From contig NZ_CP033966.1 in NCBI RefSeq assembly GCF_003854895.1, positions 4,898,001 through 4,962,000 of the forward strand: 64,000 nt of DNA, written 5' to 3'. The notes under the pieces are model-generated. The model saw nothing but the letters and a program-made list of their open reading frames with translations, did not search any database and was not told where the DNA came from. The position numbers were made by a program, and so were the translations under genes. Positions 33,713 to 42,880 of the stretch are shown piece after piece. Every line of letters starts with the position of its first letter. Position 1 is the stretch's first letter. This stretch comes from Pigmentiphaga sp. H8 (GTDB taxonomy: Bacteria > Pseudomonadota > Gammaproteobacteria > Burkholderiales > Burkholderiaceae_B).

Positions 33713-34555
33713 TCAGGCCCGGCGCGCGCGGCGCGGTGCCGGTGCGGGCGCCGGGGCGGCCTGCGGTTCGGGTTCCAGCCAATAGGCGCCGGTCAGGTCC
33801 AGCGTGGCCGTGCGGATGTGGGCCAGGCGCGCGGCCATCTCGTTGCGCGCCGCCACCGCGTCTCGCGCACGGAAATGCGCCAGCATCTTCTGGGCGAATG
33901 CCACCGTGCGCTCGGCCCGGTCCTGGCGCGCGTGCAGACTGTAGTTCGATTGCAGGATCTGCCGGATGGCCAGGAACTGCGCGGACAGCGCGCGGTTCTT
34001 GGAGGCCTGCACCACCAGGGCGTGGAAATCCATCGCCAGGCCGGTGAACACTTCCGGCTCGTTCATCGAGGCGTGCAGGCGCGCCACGAATTCCTCGAGC
34101 CGCGCCAGGTCGTCAGGGCCGGCATGCAGCACGGCAAGCCCGGTGGCCTGGATCTCGATGGCCGCCTGGGCATCGACCATCTCCAGTTCCGTCACCCCCA
34201 TCATCCGCAACTGGATGGACAGCAGATCGGCGTAGTGGGAGATATTGCCGGCGGCGATCCAGGCGCCACCGGCCTTGCCGGTGCGCACCTCGATCAGGCC
34301 GATGGCCACCAGCGAGCGCAGCGTGTCCCGGATGGCGACCCGCGAAACGCCGAACTGCTCGGCCAGCGAACGCTCGCTGCCCAGGTAGTCGCCCGTCTTG
34401 AGCCGGCCGGCCAGGAAGGAATCGCGGATCTGCTGGATAAGCTGGTTGGACAGCGTCTCGATGTGGACCGGTTCCCACGCGGGCGTGGCCGATGCAGTTT
34501 CGGCGCCTGCGCGGCCTTGCCTGGCGCGCTTGGAATCGGTCATGAGGCGGAGCAT
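33713..34555 (-). CDS. GntR family transcriptional regulator, FCD type
   Basis: A 280-residue regulator. The winged helix spans about 35-100 (GSERSLAEQFGVSRVAIRDTLRSL, KAGGAWIAAGN). The FCD domain has MDFHALVVQASKNR and an Ala/Pro-rich tail (PAPAPAPRRARRA) not common in the family. I chose the ATG at 34555; an in-frame ATG at 34543 is an alternative and neither has a strong ribosome site. It follows the aldehyde dehydrogenase gene after 71 bases on the same strand and may be the last gene of the long operon that starts at 43894. It is a second candidate for binding the shared operators. Confidence 0.87.
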   Translation of the reverse strand: MLRLMTDSKRARQGRAGAETASATPAWEPVHIETLSNQLIQQIRDSFLAGRLKTGDYLGSERSLAEQFGVSRVAIRDTLRSLVAIGLIEVRTGKAGGAWIAAGNISHYADLLSIQLRMMGVTELEMVDAQAAIEIQATGLAVLHAGPDDLARLEEFVARLHASMNEPEVFTGLAMDFHALVVQASKNRALSAQFLAIRQILQSNYSLHARQDRAERTVAFAQKMLAHFRARDAVAARNEMAARLAHIRTATLDLTGAYWLEPEPQAAPAPAPAPRRARRA

Positions 34556-34626
34556 GGGGAAAATGGATGCAAAATTGTACACGCCGGCCGCGGGGCCCTG
34601 CCCCGCTCCCGGCTTGCGTTTCCCCG

Positions 34627-36087
34627 TCAGCCGGCGCGGGCCACCTTGACGACCTGCGCCTCCATGTAGCCCTTCAGGCCCAGTTCCGAATATTCCCGCC
34701 CGAGGCCCGATTCCTTGCAGCCGCCGAAGGGCACGCCGGGCTCGGTGCCCACGTGCTGGTTGACCCAGGTCGTCCCGGCTTCCAGCCGCGAGGCCAGCGC
34801 TTCGCCGCGCACCAGGTCGTTGGTCCATATCGAACCGCCCAGGCCGAAGCGCGTATCGTTGGCGCGCCGGATGGCGTCGTCGACGTCGGTGTAGCGGATC
34901 ACGGGCAGCACCGGACCGAAGGGTTCCTCGTCCACCAGGCGGGTGCCCTCGGCGATGTCGGCGACGATGGTGGGCTCGATGAAGTAGCCCGGTCCCGGCC
35001 GCGCGTTGCCGCCCGCCAGGATGCGCGCCCCGGTTCCCTTGGTGTCTTCCAGGATGCCGAGCACCCGCTCGTACTGCATCTTGTTCTGCACCGGTCCCAT
35101 CGTCACGTCCGGATCGAAACCGTCGCCGACGCGGACCTTCCCGGCCAGGGCCGCCAGTTCGGCGCACATGTCATCGTAAATGCTGTCATGCACGTACAGG
35201 CGCTTGATGGCCATGCAGACCTGGCCGCTGTTGACGAAGGCGGCCTGGAAGATGCGGGGCGCGATCTCGGCCGGCTTGACGTCCTCCAGCACGATGGCCG
35301 CGTCGTTGCCGCCCAGCTCCAGCGTCACCCGCTTGAGCGTGCCGGCGGCGCTGGCCAGCACGCGCTTGCCGGTGGCCACCGATCCGGTGAACGAGATCTT
35401 GTCGATGCCGGGGTGCTCGGTAATCCACTGGCCGAGGTCATTGCCGCCCGCCACCACGTTCAGCACGCCCGGAGGCAGCACGCGCTGGGCCAGCTCGCCC
35501 AGCTTGAGCGTCGTCAGCGGCGTATACGGCGAAGGCTTGACGACCACGGTATCGCCCACATACAGGGCCTGCGTGATCTTGGGCACGGCCAGCACGATGG
35601 GCACGTTCCAGGGCGTGATCGCACCGACCACGCCCAGCGGGCGGTAGTGCAGTTCGGTGCGCCCCTGCGCGTCGTCCCGGAACACTTCCGGCTTGATCTC
35701 GATGCGCGACAGCAGATCGAACTGCGCCACCGCGCGGTTCAGTTCCTCCCGGGCGCGCGCGAGCGGCTTGCCTTGTTCCGAGGTCAGGAGAGGAGCCAGC
35801 TCCTCGATCGACTCCTTCAGGGCCTGTCCGAGCTTGAGCAGGTATTCGCGGCGCTGGGCGAACGACAGTTCGCGCCAGGGCACGAACGCCCGTCGCGCCG
35901 CCGCGACCGCGCTGTCGAGCTGCGCGCGCGAGGCGTCGGGACAGCGGGCGAAGGGCTGGCCCGTGGAAGGATTGACGACGTCGAAGTGCGCGCCGCTGCT
36001 TTCCGGCTTGCCGTCGATGGTATGGAAGAATTCGCCGAATGCGGAAAGCCTGGAGGCGTCCGCCGCCGCTGCCTGAGAATGACCCAT
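34627..36087 (-). CDS. NAD(P)-dependent aldehyde dehydrogenase
   Basis: A 486-residue enzyme that oxidises an aldehyde to the acid. The cofactor region includes TPWNVPIVLAVPK (158-170) and FTGSVATGK (233-241). The general base is Glu257 in LELGGND and the nucleophile Cys291 in NSGQVCMAIKR. EEPFGPVLPV and PFGGCKESGLGREYSELGL close the fold. The ATG at 36087 has GGAG about nine bases upstream. It may act on an aromatic aldehyde such as the product of the ThDP decarboxylase, or on vanillin-like compounds. It lies 44 bases after the ABC transporter genes in the same direction. Confidence 0.93.
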   Translation of the reverse strand: MGHSQAAAADASRLSAFGEFFHTIDGKPESSGAHFDVVNPSTGQPFARCPDASRAQLDSAVAAARRAFVPWRELSFAQRREYLLKLGQALKESIEELAPLLTSEQGKPLARAREELNRAVAQFDLLSRIEIKPEVFRDDAQGRTELHYRPLGVVGAITPWNVPIVLAVPKITQALYVGDTVVVKPSPYTPLTTLKLGELAQRVLPPGVLNVVAGGNDLGQWITEHPGIDKISFTGSVATGKRVLASAAGTLKRVTLELGGNDAAIVLEDVKPAEIAPRIFQAAFVNSGQVCMAIKRLYVHDSIYDDMCAELAALAGKVRVGDGFDPDVTMGPVQNKMQYERVLGILEDTKGTGARILAGGNARPGPGYFIEPTIVADIAEGTRLVDEEPFGPVLPVIRYTDVDDAIRRANDTRFGLGGSIWTNDLVRGEALASRLEAGTTWVNQHVGTEPGVPFGGCKESGLGREYSELGLKGYMEAQVVKVARAG

Positions 36088-36131
36088 GATGTAACTCCGC
36101 GTGAATGATGGGGAAAATACCGTGAAAAGGC

Positions 36132-37169
36132 CTAGGTGCCCGTTTTCCAGGAGATGACCTGCGCGGGCGCGCCGCCTCGCAGATGGCACTCCACCATGCC
36201 CTGTTCGTCGTGCCGCTGGGGGGGCGCCGTCGTGCGGCAGATATCGGCGGCCTCCGGACAGCGGGGGTGGAAGTGGCATCCCGGCGGCGCGTTCAGCGGA
36301 TCCGGAAAACCCCGGCCCAGGTGCAGCTCGGGCAGCCCCAGCGCCGGATCCGGCGTCAGGATGGACCCCATCAGCGCCTGGGTGTACGGATGGCGCGGCG
36401 CGGACATCAGGCGCGAGGCCTTGCCGGTTTCCACCACCCGCCCCATGTACATGACCGCGACCCGGTCCGAGATGTATTCGACCACCCCCAGGTCGTGGCT
36501 CACGAAGACATAGGTCAGTCCCAGCTCCTGGCGCAGGTCCTTCAGCAGGTTCAGGATCTGCGCCTGCACCGAGACGTCCAGCGCCGACGTCGGTTCGTCG
36601 CACACCACGATCTCGGGCTTGAGCACCAGGGCGCGGGCGATCGCCACGCGCTGGCGCTGCCCGCCCGACATCTGGCTGGGATAGGCATGGGCGAAGCGCG
36701 CGGGCAGGCCGACCTTGTCCATGATCTCGCGCACCAGCCGCGTGCGCTGGGCGGCGTCGCCGACCCGGTGCACGGCCAGCGGCGCGCCGACGATCTCGCC
36801 TATGGTCTGGCGGGGATTGAGCGACGAATACGGATCCTGGAAGATGGGCTGGATCTTGCGGGCGATCTCCAGCCGGTCGAACGAGGCGATCGGGCGGCCC
36901 TCCACCGTCATCTCGCCCGAGCTGGGCCGGAGCAGGCCCAGCATCATCCAGCTCAGCGTGGTCTTGCCGCTGCCCGACTCGCCCACGATGCCCAGCGTCT
37001 CGCCGCGCTGCACCGTCAGGCAGACGTCGTCCACCGCGCGCAACGGGCGGGGCGGCTTGAACAGCCCGCCGCCCACCGGATAGGTCTTGCACAGATGCTC
37101 CACGGACAGCACCGTGGCCTTGTCCGCGGCCACGGCGGGACGCGCGGTATCCAGGGAAACCGTGTTCAT
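36132..37169 (-). CDS. ABC transporter ATP-binding protein (OppF/DppF type)
   Basis: A 345-residue ATPase of a peptide/nickel-family importer. Walker A GESGSGKTT is at 63-71. PIFQDPYSSLNPRQTI is the Q-loop. The signature is SGGQRQRVAIARAL, Walker B is EIVVCDEPTSALD, and the switch is VSHDLG. The C-terminal oligopeptide-ABC extension holds PPGCHFHPRCP, a Cys cluster region known in this family. Its start overlaps the stop of the next ATPase gene (ATGA). The importer probably moves an aromatic acid or small aromatic conjugate rather than peptides, given the operon. Confidence 0.93.
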   Translation of the reverse strand: MNTVSLDTARPAVAADKATVLSVEHLCKTYPVGGGLFKPPRPLRAVDDVCLTVQRGETLGIVGESGSGKTTLSWMMLGLLRPSSGEMTVEGRPIASFDRLEIARKIQPIFQDPYSSLNPRQTIGEIVGAPLAVHRVGDAAQRTRLVREIMDKVGLPARFAHAYPSQMSGGQRQRVAIARALVLKPEIVVCDEPTSALDVSVQAQILNLLKDLRQELGLTYVFVSHDLGVVEYISDRVAVMYMGRVVETGKASRLMSAPRHPYTQALMGSILTPDPALGLPELHLGRGFPDPLNAPPGCHFHPRCPEAADICRTTAPPQRHDEQGMVECHLRGGAPAQVISWKTGT

Positions 37170-38188
37170 TGCAGCGCCTCCTGGACGGCATGGCGTCCGC
37201 TTTCGGCCCCCGCGGCCAGGACGCAGCGGTAGTGGTGCCCCGCGCCGGCATCCCGCATCGCGATGACGCCGTGCCCGCAAGCCTCGCCCGCGTGGGCGCA
37301 GCGATTGCGGAACGCGCAGCCCTGGGGCGCGCCCACCAGCGAGGGCACGGTGCCCGGTATGGAGCCCAGGCGCTGGCCGGGACCCGCCTCGCCCCGCGTG
37401 GGCATGCAGGCCATGAGCCCGCGCGTATAGGGATGGCTGGCGCGGCCGAAAACCTGCGCCGGCGAGCCGGACTCCACGATGCGCCCGCCGTACATGACGG
37501 CCACGTCGTCGGCCATGCGCGCCACCACGCCCAGGTTGTGGGTGATCAGGATGATGGCCATGCCCATCTCGGCCTGCAGCTTCTTGAGCAGTTGCAGGAT
37601 CTGTACCTGCACGGTCACGTCCAGCGCGGTGGTGGGTTCGTCGGCGATGACCAGCGAGGGCTCGCACATCAGCGTCATGGCGATCATGACCCGCTGCCGC
37701 AGCCCGCCGGACAACTGATGCGGATACTGCGCCAGCCGTTGCCCCGCCGACATGATGCCGACGCGCTCGAGCAGCTCGACTGCCCGGTCGCGCGCCTGCC
37801 CGCGGCTGGCGCGCCGGTGGCGCACGTAGACCTCGGCCAGCTGGTCGCCGATGGTGTAGACGGGATTGAGCGCGGTCATGGGGTCCTGGAAGATCATGCC
37901 CATCCGGTCCCCGCGCAGCCGCGCGATCTCGCGCGGCGACATCCGCGCCAGGTCGCGTCCCTCGAACAGGATGCGTCGCGCCGACAGCCGGGCCTTGCGG
38001 GGCAGCAGCTGCATCAGCGCCAGCGAGGTCATGGTCTTGCCGCAGCCCGACTCGCCCACCAGGCAGAAAGTGCGGCCCGCGCCGACCTCGAAGCTGACGT
38101 CGCTGACCGCGTGCAGCAGGCCGGCCGGCACGTCCATTTCCACCGACAGGCCGTCGACCTGCAGCAGGGGTTGGGAATTCGCGCTCAT
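37166..38188 (-). CDS. ABC transporter ATP-binding protein (OppD/DppD type)
   Basis: A 340-residue partner ATPase. Walker A GESGCGKT is at 45-52. MIFQDPMTALNPVYTIGDQ is the Q-loop, the signature is LSGGLRQRVMIAM, Walker B is SLVIADEPTTALD, and the switch is ITHNLG. The C-terminal domain includes PQGCAFRNRCAHAG. It forms a heterodimer with the DppF-like subunit. Both ends overlap the neighbouring genes by four bases, so all four membrane-associated components are translationally coupled. Confidence 0.93.
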   Translation of the reverse strand: MSANSQPLLQVDGLSVEMDVPAGLLHAVSDVSFEVGAGRTFCLVGESGCGKTMTSLALMQLLPRKARLSARRILFEGRDLARMSPREIARLRGDRMGMIFQDPMTALNPVYTIGDQLAEVYVRHRRASRGQARDRAVELLERVGIMSAGQRLAQYPHQLSGGLRQRVMIAMTLMCEPSLVIADEPTTALDVTVQVQILQLLKKLQAEMGMAIILITHNLGVVARMADDVAVMYGGRIVESGSPAQVFGRASHPYTRGLMACMPTRGEAGPGQRLGSIPGTVPSLVGAPQGCAFRNRCAHAGEACGHGVIAMRDAGAGHHYRCVLAAGAESGRHAVQEALQ

Positions 38189-39096
38189 GCCCTGCCCTCC
38201 GGCGCCGTGATGTCGCGCAGTCCGTCGCCCGCCAGGTTGATCGCCATGACCAGCAGGAAGATCGCCATGCCGGGCAACACGATCAGATAAGGTTTGAAGA
38301 ACATCATCGCGCGCCCTTCCGAGACCATCAGGCCCCAGGACGGCGTGGGCGGCTGCACCCCCAGGCCGAGGAAGGACAGGGCCGCCTCGATCAGGATGAC
38401 GATGGCGATCTCCAGGCTGGCCACGACGATGATCTGGTTCATGACGTTGGGCAGGACCTCGCGAAACAGCACCCGCGTGTGCGAGGCGCCGATGGCCCGC
38501 GCCGCGTGGATGAACTCGCTGCTGCGCATCTGCTGCACCACGCTGCGCGTGACCACGGTGTAGCGGTCCCAGGTCAGGAGGCCCAGGATGACCACCATGG
38601 CCGTCATCGACCCGCCCACGATGGAAACCAGCGACAGGGCGATCAGCACGCTGGGCAGCGCCAGCTTGACGTTCAGCACGTACACCACGAAGGTGTCGAC
38701 CCGGCCGCCGAAGTATCCGCCCACCAGGCCCAGCAGCGAACCGATCACCCCGGCGATGGCGGCGGCGCCGAAGCCCACCGTCAGCGACACCCTGGCGCCG
38801 TAGATCAGTCGGCTCAGGTAATCCCGGCCCAGCGAGTCGGTGCCCAGCACGTGCTCCCAGGAGCCCGTGGTCCAGACCGGATCGACGAGCGTCTTGGAAA
38901 GATCCTGCGCATAGGGATCGTAGGGCGCCAGCCACGGCGCGCACACCGCGACCAGCACGGCCGCCAGCACGATGCCCGCGCCGATCAGAAAGCCGACGTG
39001 CGAGCGGGCGCGCCGCCGCATGATCGCCCGCGGCGAAGTCGGATCCCTGCGCGCAGCGCTTGGGTCCGCCAGGTTTGCGTCCATGACAGTGCTCAT
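38185..39096 (-). CDS. ABC transporter permease (DppC/OppC type)
   Basis: A 303-residue inner-membrane permease. An N-terminal cytoplasmic stretch leads to a first membrane segment (VGFLIGAGIVLAAVLVAVCAPWL, about 34-56). A short loop with GTDSLGRDYLSRLIYGARVSL follows, then five more segments. The EAA loop reads EFIHAARAIGASHTRVLFREVLPN. The start overlaps the DppB-like stop (ATGA). A second Met at residue 5 is possible. Confidence 0.93.
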   Translation of the reverse strand: MSTVMDANLADPSAARRDPTSPRAIMRRRARSHVGFLIGAGIVLAAVLVAVCAPWLAPYDPYAQDLSKTLVDPVWTTGSWEHVLGTDSLGRDYLSRLIYGARVSLTVGFGAAAIAGVIGSLLGLVGGYFGGRVDTFVVYVLNVKLALPSVLIALSLVSIVGGSMTAMVVILGLLTWDRYTVVTRSVVQQMRSSEFIHAARAIGASHTRVLFREVLPNVMNQIIVVASLEIAIVILIEAALSFLGLGVQPPTPSWGLMVSEGRAMMFFKPYLIVLPGMAIFLLVMAINLAGDGLRDITAPEGRA

Positions 39097-40007
39097 AGCT
39101 TGATCCTCGGATCCAGGCGCGCGTTGATCAGATCCGCCAGCATCGTCAGGAAGATGTAGCAGAACGCCAGGAAGACCAGGATGGACTGCACCACGGGGAA
39201 GTCGATCTGGCTGATGGACTGGAAGGCCAGTTGGCCGATACCGTTCAGGCCGAACACGGATTCGACGATGACCGAGCCGCCCAGCAGGAAACCCAGCGAC
39301 ACCGCCGACACCGAGACCACCGGCAGGATGGCCGTGCGCAGCGCGTGCTTGAACAGCACCGCACGGGCCGACAACCCCTTGGCGCGCGCCGTGCGGACGA
39401 AGTCCGAGGACAACGCATCGATCATGCCGGTGCGCGTGAGCCGCATCTTGGCCGGCATGGTCCCCAGCCCCAGCGTGACAGTCGGCAGGATGAAGTGCAC
39501 CCAGGTGTCCGATCCCGAGACCGGCGCCCATTGCAGCTTCACGGCGAACACGAAGATCAGGATCAGCGCGAACCAGAAGTTGGGAATGGCCTGGCCGAAC
39601 ACGGCCAGCGCGAGCGCCGTCCGGTCGATCCAGGTGTTGGGCCGCATGGCCGCCACCACGCCCAGCGGAATGGCGACGAGCAGCGACAGCAGCAGCGAGC
39701 ACAGCGCCAGCGCGATGGTCACGCCCAGGTGATCGACGATCAGTTCCAGCACGGGCACGCGCGAGAACAGCGAGGTACCCAGGTCGCCATGCAGCGCGCT
39801 CCACACCCAGTCGAAATACTGGACGTACAGCGGCCGGTCGAGGCCGTACATGGCGGCCACGCGGGCGATCTCCTCGGGCGTGGCGGTTTCGCCCGCCAGC
39901 GCCGAGGCCAGGTCGCCGGACAATCGCAGCAGGGCGAAGCCGATCACCGAGACGGTGACGGCCACCAGCAGCGAGACGCCCAGCCTGCGGATGAAAAACT
40001 GGAGCAT
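39093..40007 (-). CDS. ABC transporter permease (DppB/OppB type)
   Basis: A 304-residue inner-membrane permease with six predicted membrane segments. It starts MLQFFIRRLGVSLLVAVTVSVIGFALL. The DppB signature YGLDRPLYVQYFDWVWSALHGDLG is near 54-77. The EAA loop is DFVRTARAKGLSARAVLFKHALR. It pairs with the DppC-like permease. It begins 7 bases after the binding-protein gene and is followed by a four-base overlap, as in classical dpp operons. Confidence 0.94.
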   Translation of the reverse strand: MLQFFIRRLGVSLLVAVTVSVIGFALLRLSGDLASALAGETATPEEIARVAAMYGLDRPLYVQYFDWVWSALHGDLGTSLFSRVPVLELIVDHLGVTIALALCSLLLSLLVAIPLGVVAAMRPNTWIDRTALALAVFGQAIPNFWFALILIFVFAVKLQWAPVSGSDTWVHFILPTVTLGLGTMPAKMRLTRTGMIDALSSDFVRTARAKGLSARAVLFKHALRTAILPVVSVSAVSLGFLLGGSVIVESVFGLNGIGQLAFQSISQIDFPVVQSILVFLAFCYIFLTMLADLINARLDPRIKL

Positions 40008-40014
40008 GCCGTCC

Positions 40015-41553
40015 TCACTTCCAGTGGACTTCGTAGAAATCGAGTCCGTAGACGCCGCCCGAGGTCTTGTCCAGCACCAGGTCGCGGTTGTGGATGAATA
40101 CGTCCGGCTTGGTCGACAGCGGCACCACGTACGCCTGTTCGTTGACCCGGTCGTAGGCCTTCTTGTAGATGGCTTCGCGGCGCTCTTCGTCGGTGGTGGC
40201 CATGCCCTCCTTCATCCAGGCCTGGATCTGCTTGTCGTGCCAGTAGTCGCGCGCGCCCGGGGCGAACAGGAACTGGACCGGCGACGAGGCATCCGGCAGG
40301 CCGCCCGAGGTCCACAGGCTGATCAGCACCTGCTGCTTGCCCTGGCGCTGCTTCTCCCGATATCCGGCGAAGGTGATGCGATCGACCTTGGCCCGGATGC
40401 CGACCTTGCGCAGTTCTCCCGCGACCGCCTCGGCCAGCCCGGTGGACCCCGGCGTCGCGGTCAGCTCGACGTCGAAGCCGTTGGGGTAGCCGGCCTCGGC
40501 CAGCAGCTTCTTGGCGCCCGCCGGATCATAGGCCGGGGGCTTGGTCGAGTAGGCGCAGGCGCGGTGGATGGGCAGGCACAGCGCATCCGGCGCCATCACG
40601 GCATCGCCGCCCGGCGTGACGCTGCGCGCCACCAGCGTGCGATTGACCGCCATCGCCATCGCCTGCCTGACTTTCAGGTTCGACAGCGCGGCGTTGCCCG
40701 AGCGGCCGGCCGAGTCGATGGCCATGAACTGGAAGGTCAGGCCCTCGTTGGCGCTCATCTTCAGGGTCGGCTGCTTGGACAGCATGTCGGCCTGGGCCTT
40801 GTCCGATACCTTGATGAAATCGATGTTGCCGGTCGCCAGGTTGGCGATCTGGGTCTGCGTGTCCGGCATGGGCACGGCCTCGACCCGCGCCACGCGTGCC
40901 GCCGGCTTGCACGGCGTGCCGTGCGTGTAGTCGGGGTTGGGCACGAGCACGATCCTGTCGGTCGTGAAGCTCTCGACCTTGAACGGTCCGGTGCCGATCG
41001 GGGTCTTGCGGCCGAAATCGCCCTTGTTCTTGTACTTGCCGTGCAGGTCGGACGGCACGATGGGCGTGGAGTAGGCCAGCCGCAGCATCGCCGTGGGTGC
41101 CGGGCCGTTGGTGTGGATGCGCACCGTGTACTGGTCGACTTTCTCGGCGCGCTTGAACGGCGCGTAGTTCTCGGCGAAGCGCAGGCCGTTGTTGGGATCG
41201 GTCAGCCAGCCGAAGGTATAGATGACGTCGTCGGCGTCGAAGGCCGACCCGTCGTGAAACTTCACGCCGGTGTGCAGCTTCAGTTCCAGCGTCTGGTCGT
41301 CCAGCCACTTCCAGGAGCTGGCGAGATTGGGCGCGAACTTGCCGGTGCGATTGTCGAAGCACAGCAGCGGATCGAACAGCCCGCGCGAGAACATGCCCAC
41401 CTCGGGATTGGGCCCGTCGTACAGGATCATGCTGGAGATGGGTTCGACCAGTCCGATGCGCAGCGTGTTCTTGGCTTTCTGCGCGTAGGCCGCGCCGGCC
41501 GTGCAGGCCAGCATACAGGTGGCCAGCATCGTGGCGAGTCTCTTGCCTTGCAT
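40015..41553 (-). CDS. ABC transporter substrate-binding protein (DppA/OppA family)
   Basis: A 512-residue periplasmic binding protein of cluster C. The signal peptide ends near residue 24 (CTAGAAYAQ). NTLRIGLVEPISSM starts the mature chain. LASSWKWLDDQTLELKLHTGVKFHDGSAFDADDVIYTF is the SBP_bac_5 signature (about 77-113). IGTGPFKVESFTTD and NLKVRQAMAMAVNR follow. It would determine what the importer carries. In SYK-6-like bacteria and others such systems also import aromatic acids, so an aromatic ligand is the working idea. The gene lies 24 bases after the Rieske oxygenase. Confidence 0.93.
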   Translation of the reverse strand: MQGKRLATMLATCMLACTAGAAYAQKAKNTLRIGLVEPISSMILYDGPNPEVGMFSRGLFDPLLCFDNRTGKFAPNLASSWKWLDDQTLELKLHTGVKFHDGSAFDADDVIYTFGWLTDPNNGLRFAENYAPFKRAEKVDQYTVRIHTNGPAPTAMLRLAYSTPIVPSDLHGKYKNKGDFGRKTPIGTGPFKVESFTTDRIVLVPNPDYTHGTPCKPAARVARVEAVPMPDTQTQIANLATGNIDFIKVSDKAQADMLSKQPTLKMSANEGLTFQFMAIDSAGRSGNAALSNLKVRQAMAMAVNRTLVARSVTPGGDAVMAPDALCLPIHRACAYSTKPPAYDPAGAKKLLAEAGYPNGFDVELTATPGSTGLAEAVAGELRKVGIRAKVDRITFAGYREKQRQGKQQVLISLWTSGGLPDASSPVQFLFAPGARDYWHDKQIQAWMKEGMATTDEERREAIYKKAYDRVNEQAYVVPLSTKPDVFIHNRDLVLDKTSGGVYGLDFYEVHWK

Positions 41554-41577
41554 AGTGTCTCCTCCTTGTTTGGCGTG

Positions 41578-42858
41578 TCAGCGGTCCGCCGGGGCGGGCG
41601 CCGCTTTCAGCAATCCGGCGGCGCCGGTCTCGACCGGCACGTCGGCCGGCAGCACCACCGAGGCCGAGCGGACGCGGTACAGGTCGCCGCGCCGCGCGGC
41701 CTCGGGCACCTCGCCGGCCGCCAGCGCCTTGGCCAGGCGCAGCATGAGCCGGCGGAAGTTCACGATGCCGCGGTCCGAATGGCCGAGGTTTTCCTTGGAA
41801 CGGTCGACCACCGCGCCCATGCTTTCCTGCACGGCGGCGTCCTGGTTGGGAATGCCGGTGATGCCGGTGAAGTTGTCGTTGCGCTGCTTCTCGCGGTCGA
41901 TGCCGTAGTCGTTGTCGGCGCTCAGCAGGGGCAGGTAGGCCTCGTCCACCGGCCCCCAGAAGCCCTTGCGTCCGCCGCGCGTCTCGCGTTCCTCGTCCGA
42001 GTACGGGCGTGCCGGGCTGGCGCTGAACGACCAGGTCCAGGTCGTGTGGTCGTCGATCGGCACCCAAGCATGGCCGTCATAGGGCTCGCGGCTGGATTCC
42101 TTGAACGCGCCCACCGGCGGGATCATCGTGTAGAACGGCAGCAGGAACTGCGTGACGCGCCAGTAGTAATGGCCAGGCTCGGCGTTGCGGCGGGCGGCGA
42201 TCACCAGCCCGGCCTCGCTCTCGCTCACTTCGAACACCGGATGCCGGTCGCTCTGGTGATAGGGATTGCGCGGCCCGGAGTCCGTGCCCTCCTTGCGGCT
42301 GTGCAGGAAGGAGATGTGGCTCGAGTCTATGCCGCCTTCCACAGCCTGCGCCCAGTTGCAGCGTTGCAGCCGCTTGGTGGCCGTGCGCTGCGCGACGGGC
42401 AGCTCCGACCACTCGAATTCCGGCAGCGGCCCCTGGGTGCCTTCGGGTCCCATGTAGGCCCAGACGACACCGCCGCGTATGGCCGTGGGATAGGACGTGA
42501 TCCGCACGCGGTCCTTGTAGTTGGTCTCGTGCGGCTCGGACGGCATGTCCACGCAGCGGCCCTCCACATCGAACTTCCAGCCATGGTAGACACAGCGCAG
42601 GCCGTTCTCTTCGTTGCGGCCGTAATAGAGCCCCGCGCGGCGGTGCGCGCAATAGGCATCCACCAGCCCGACCCGGCCGCTGGTGTCGCGGAACGCCACC
42701 AGGTCCTCGCCCAGCAGCCGCAGCCTGACGGGCGCGCCGTCGGGCTCGGGCAGTTCCTCTTCCAGCAGGGCCGGCAGCCAGAACCGGCGGAACAGCTCGC
42801 CCATGGGCGTTCCCGGCCCCACCTGTGTCAGCATGTCGTTGTCTTTCCTGGACAGCAC
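41578..42858 (-). CDS. Rieske non-heme iron oxygenase, LigX/OphA2-like terminal oxygenase (3)
   Basis: A 426-residue alpha subunit. The Rieske ligands are Cys70-x-His72 and Cys89-x2-His92 (CAHRRAGLYYG...CVYHGW). The iron site is Asp178, His181 and His186 in GGIDSSHISFLH. LPALLEEELPEPDGAPVRLRLLGEDLVAFRD and CNWAQAVEGGIDSSH are closer to phthalate 4,5-dioxygenase and the DDVA O-demethylase LigX than the other two copies. The start is a GTG at 42858 with AAAGGAG seven bases upstream, aligning with the MLS/MLN starts of the paralogues. It lies 22 bases after the LigB-type gene, giving an oxygenase/ring-cleavage pair in front of the importer genes. Confidence 0.92.
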   Translation of the reverse strand: MLSRKDNDMLTQVGPGTPMGELFRRFWLPALLEEELPEPDGAPVRLRLLGEDLVAFRDTSGRVGLVDAYCAHRRAGLYYGRNEENGLRCVYHGWKFDVEGRCVDMPSEPHETNYKDRVRITSYPTAIRGGVVWAYMGPEGTQGPLPEFEWSELPVAQRTATKRLQRCNWAQAVEGGIDSSHISFLHSRKEGTDSGPRNPYHQSDRHPVFEVSESEAGLVIAARRNAEPGHYYWRVTQFLLPFYTMIPPVGAFKESSREPYDGHAWVPIDDHTTWTWSFSASPARPYSDEERETRGGRKGFWGPVDEAYLPLLSADNDYGIDREKQRNDNFTGITGIPNQDAAVQESMGAVVDRSKENLGHSDRGIVNFRRLMLRLAKALAAGEVPEAARRGDLYRVRSASVVLPADVPVETGAAGLLKAAPAPADR

Positions 42859-42880
42859 TTCTTGCTCCTTTGCCGCGGCC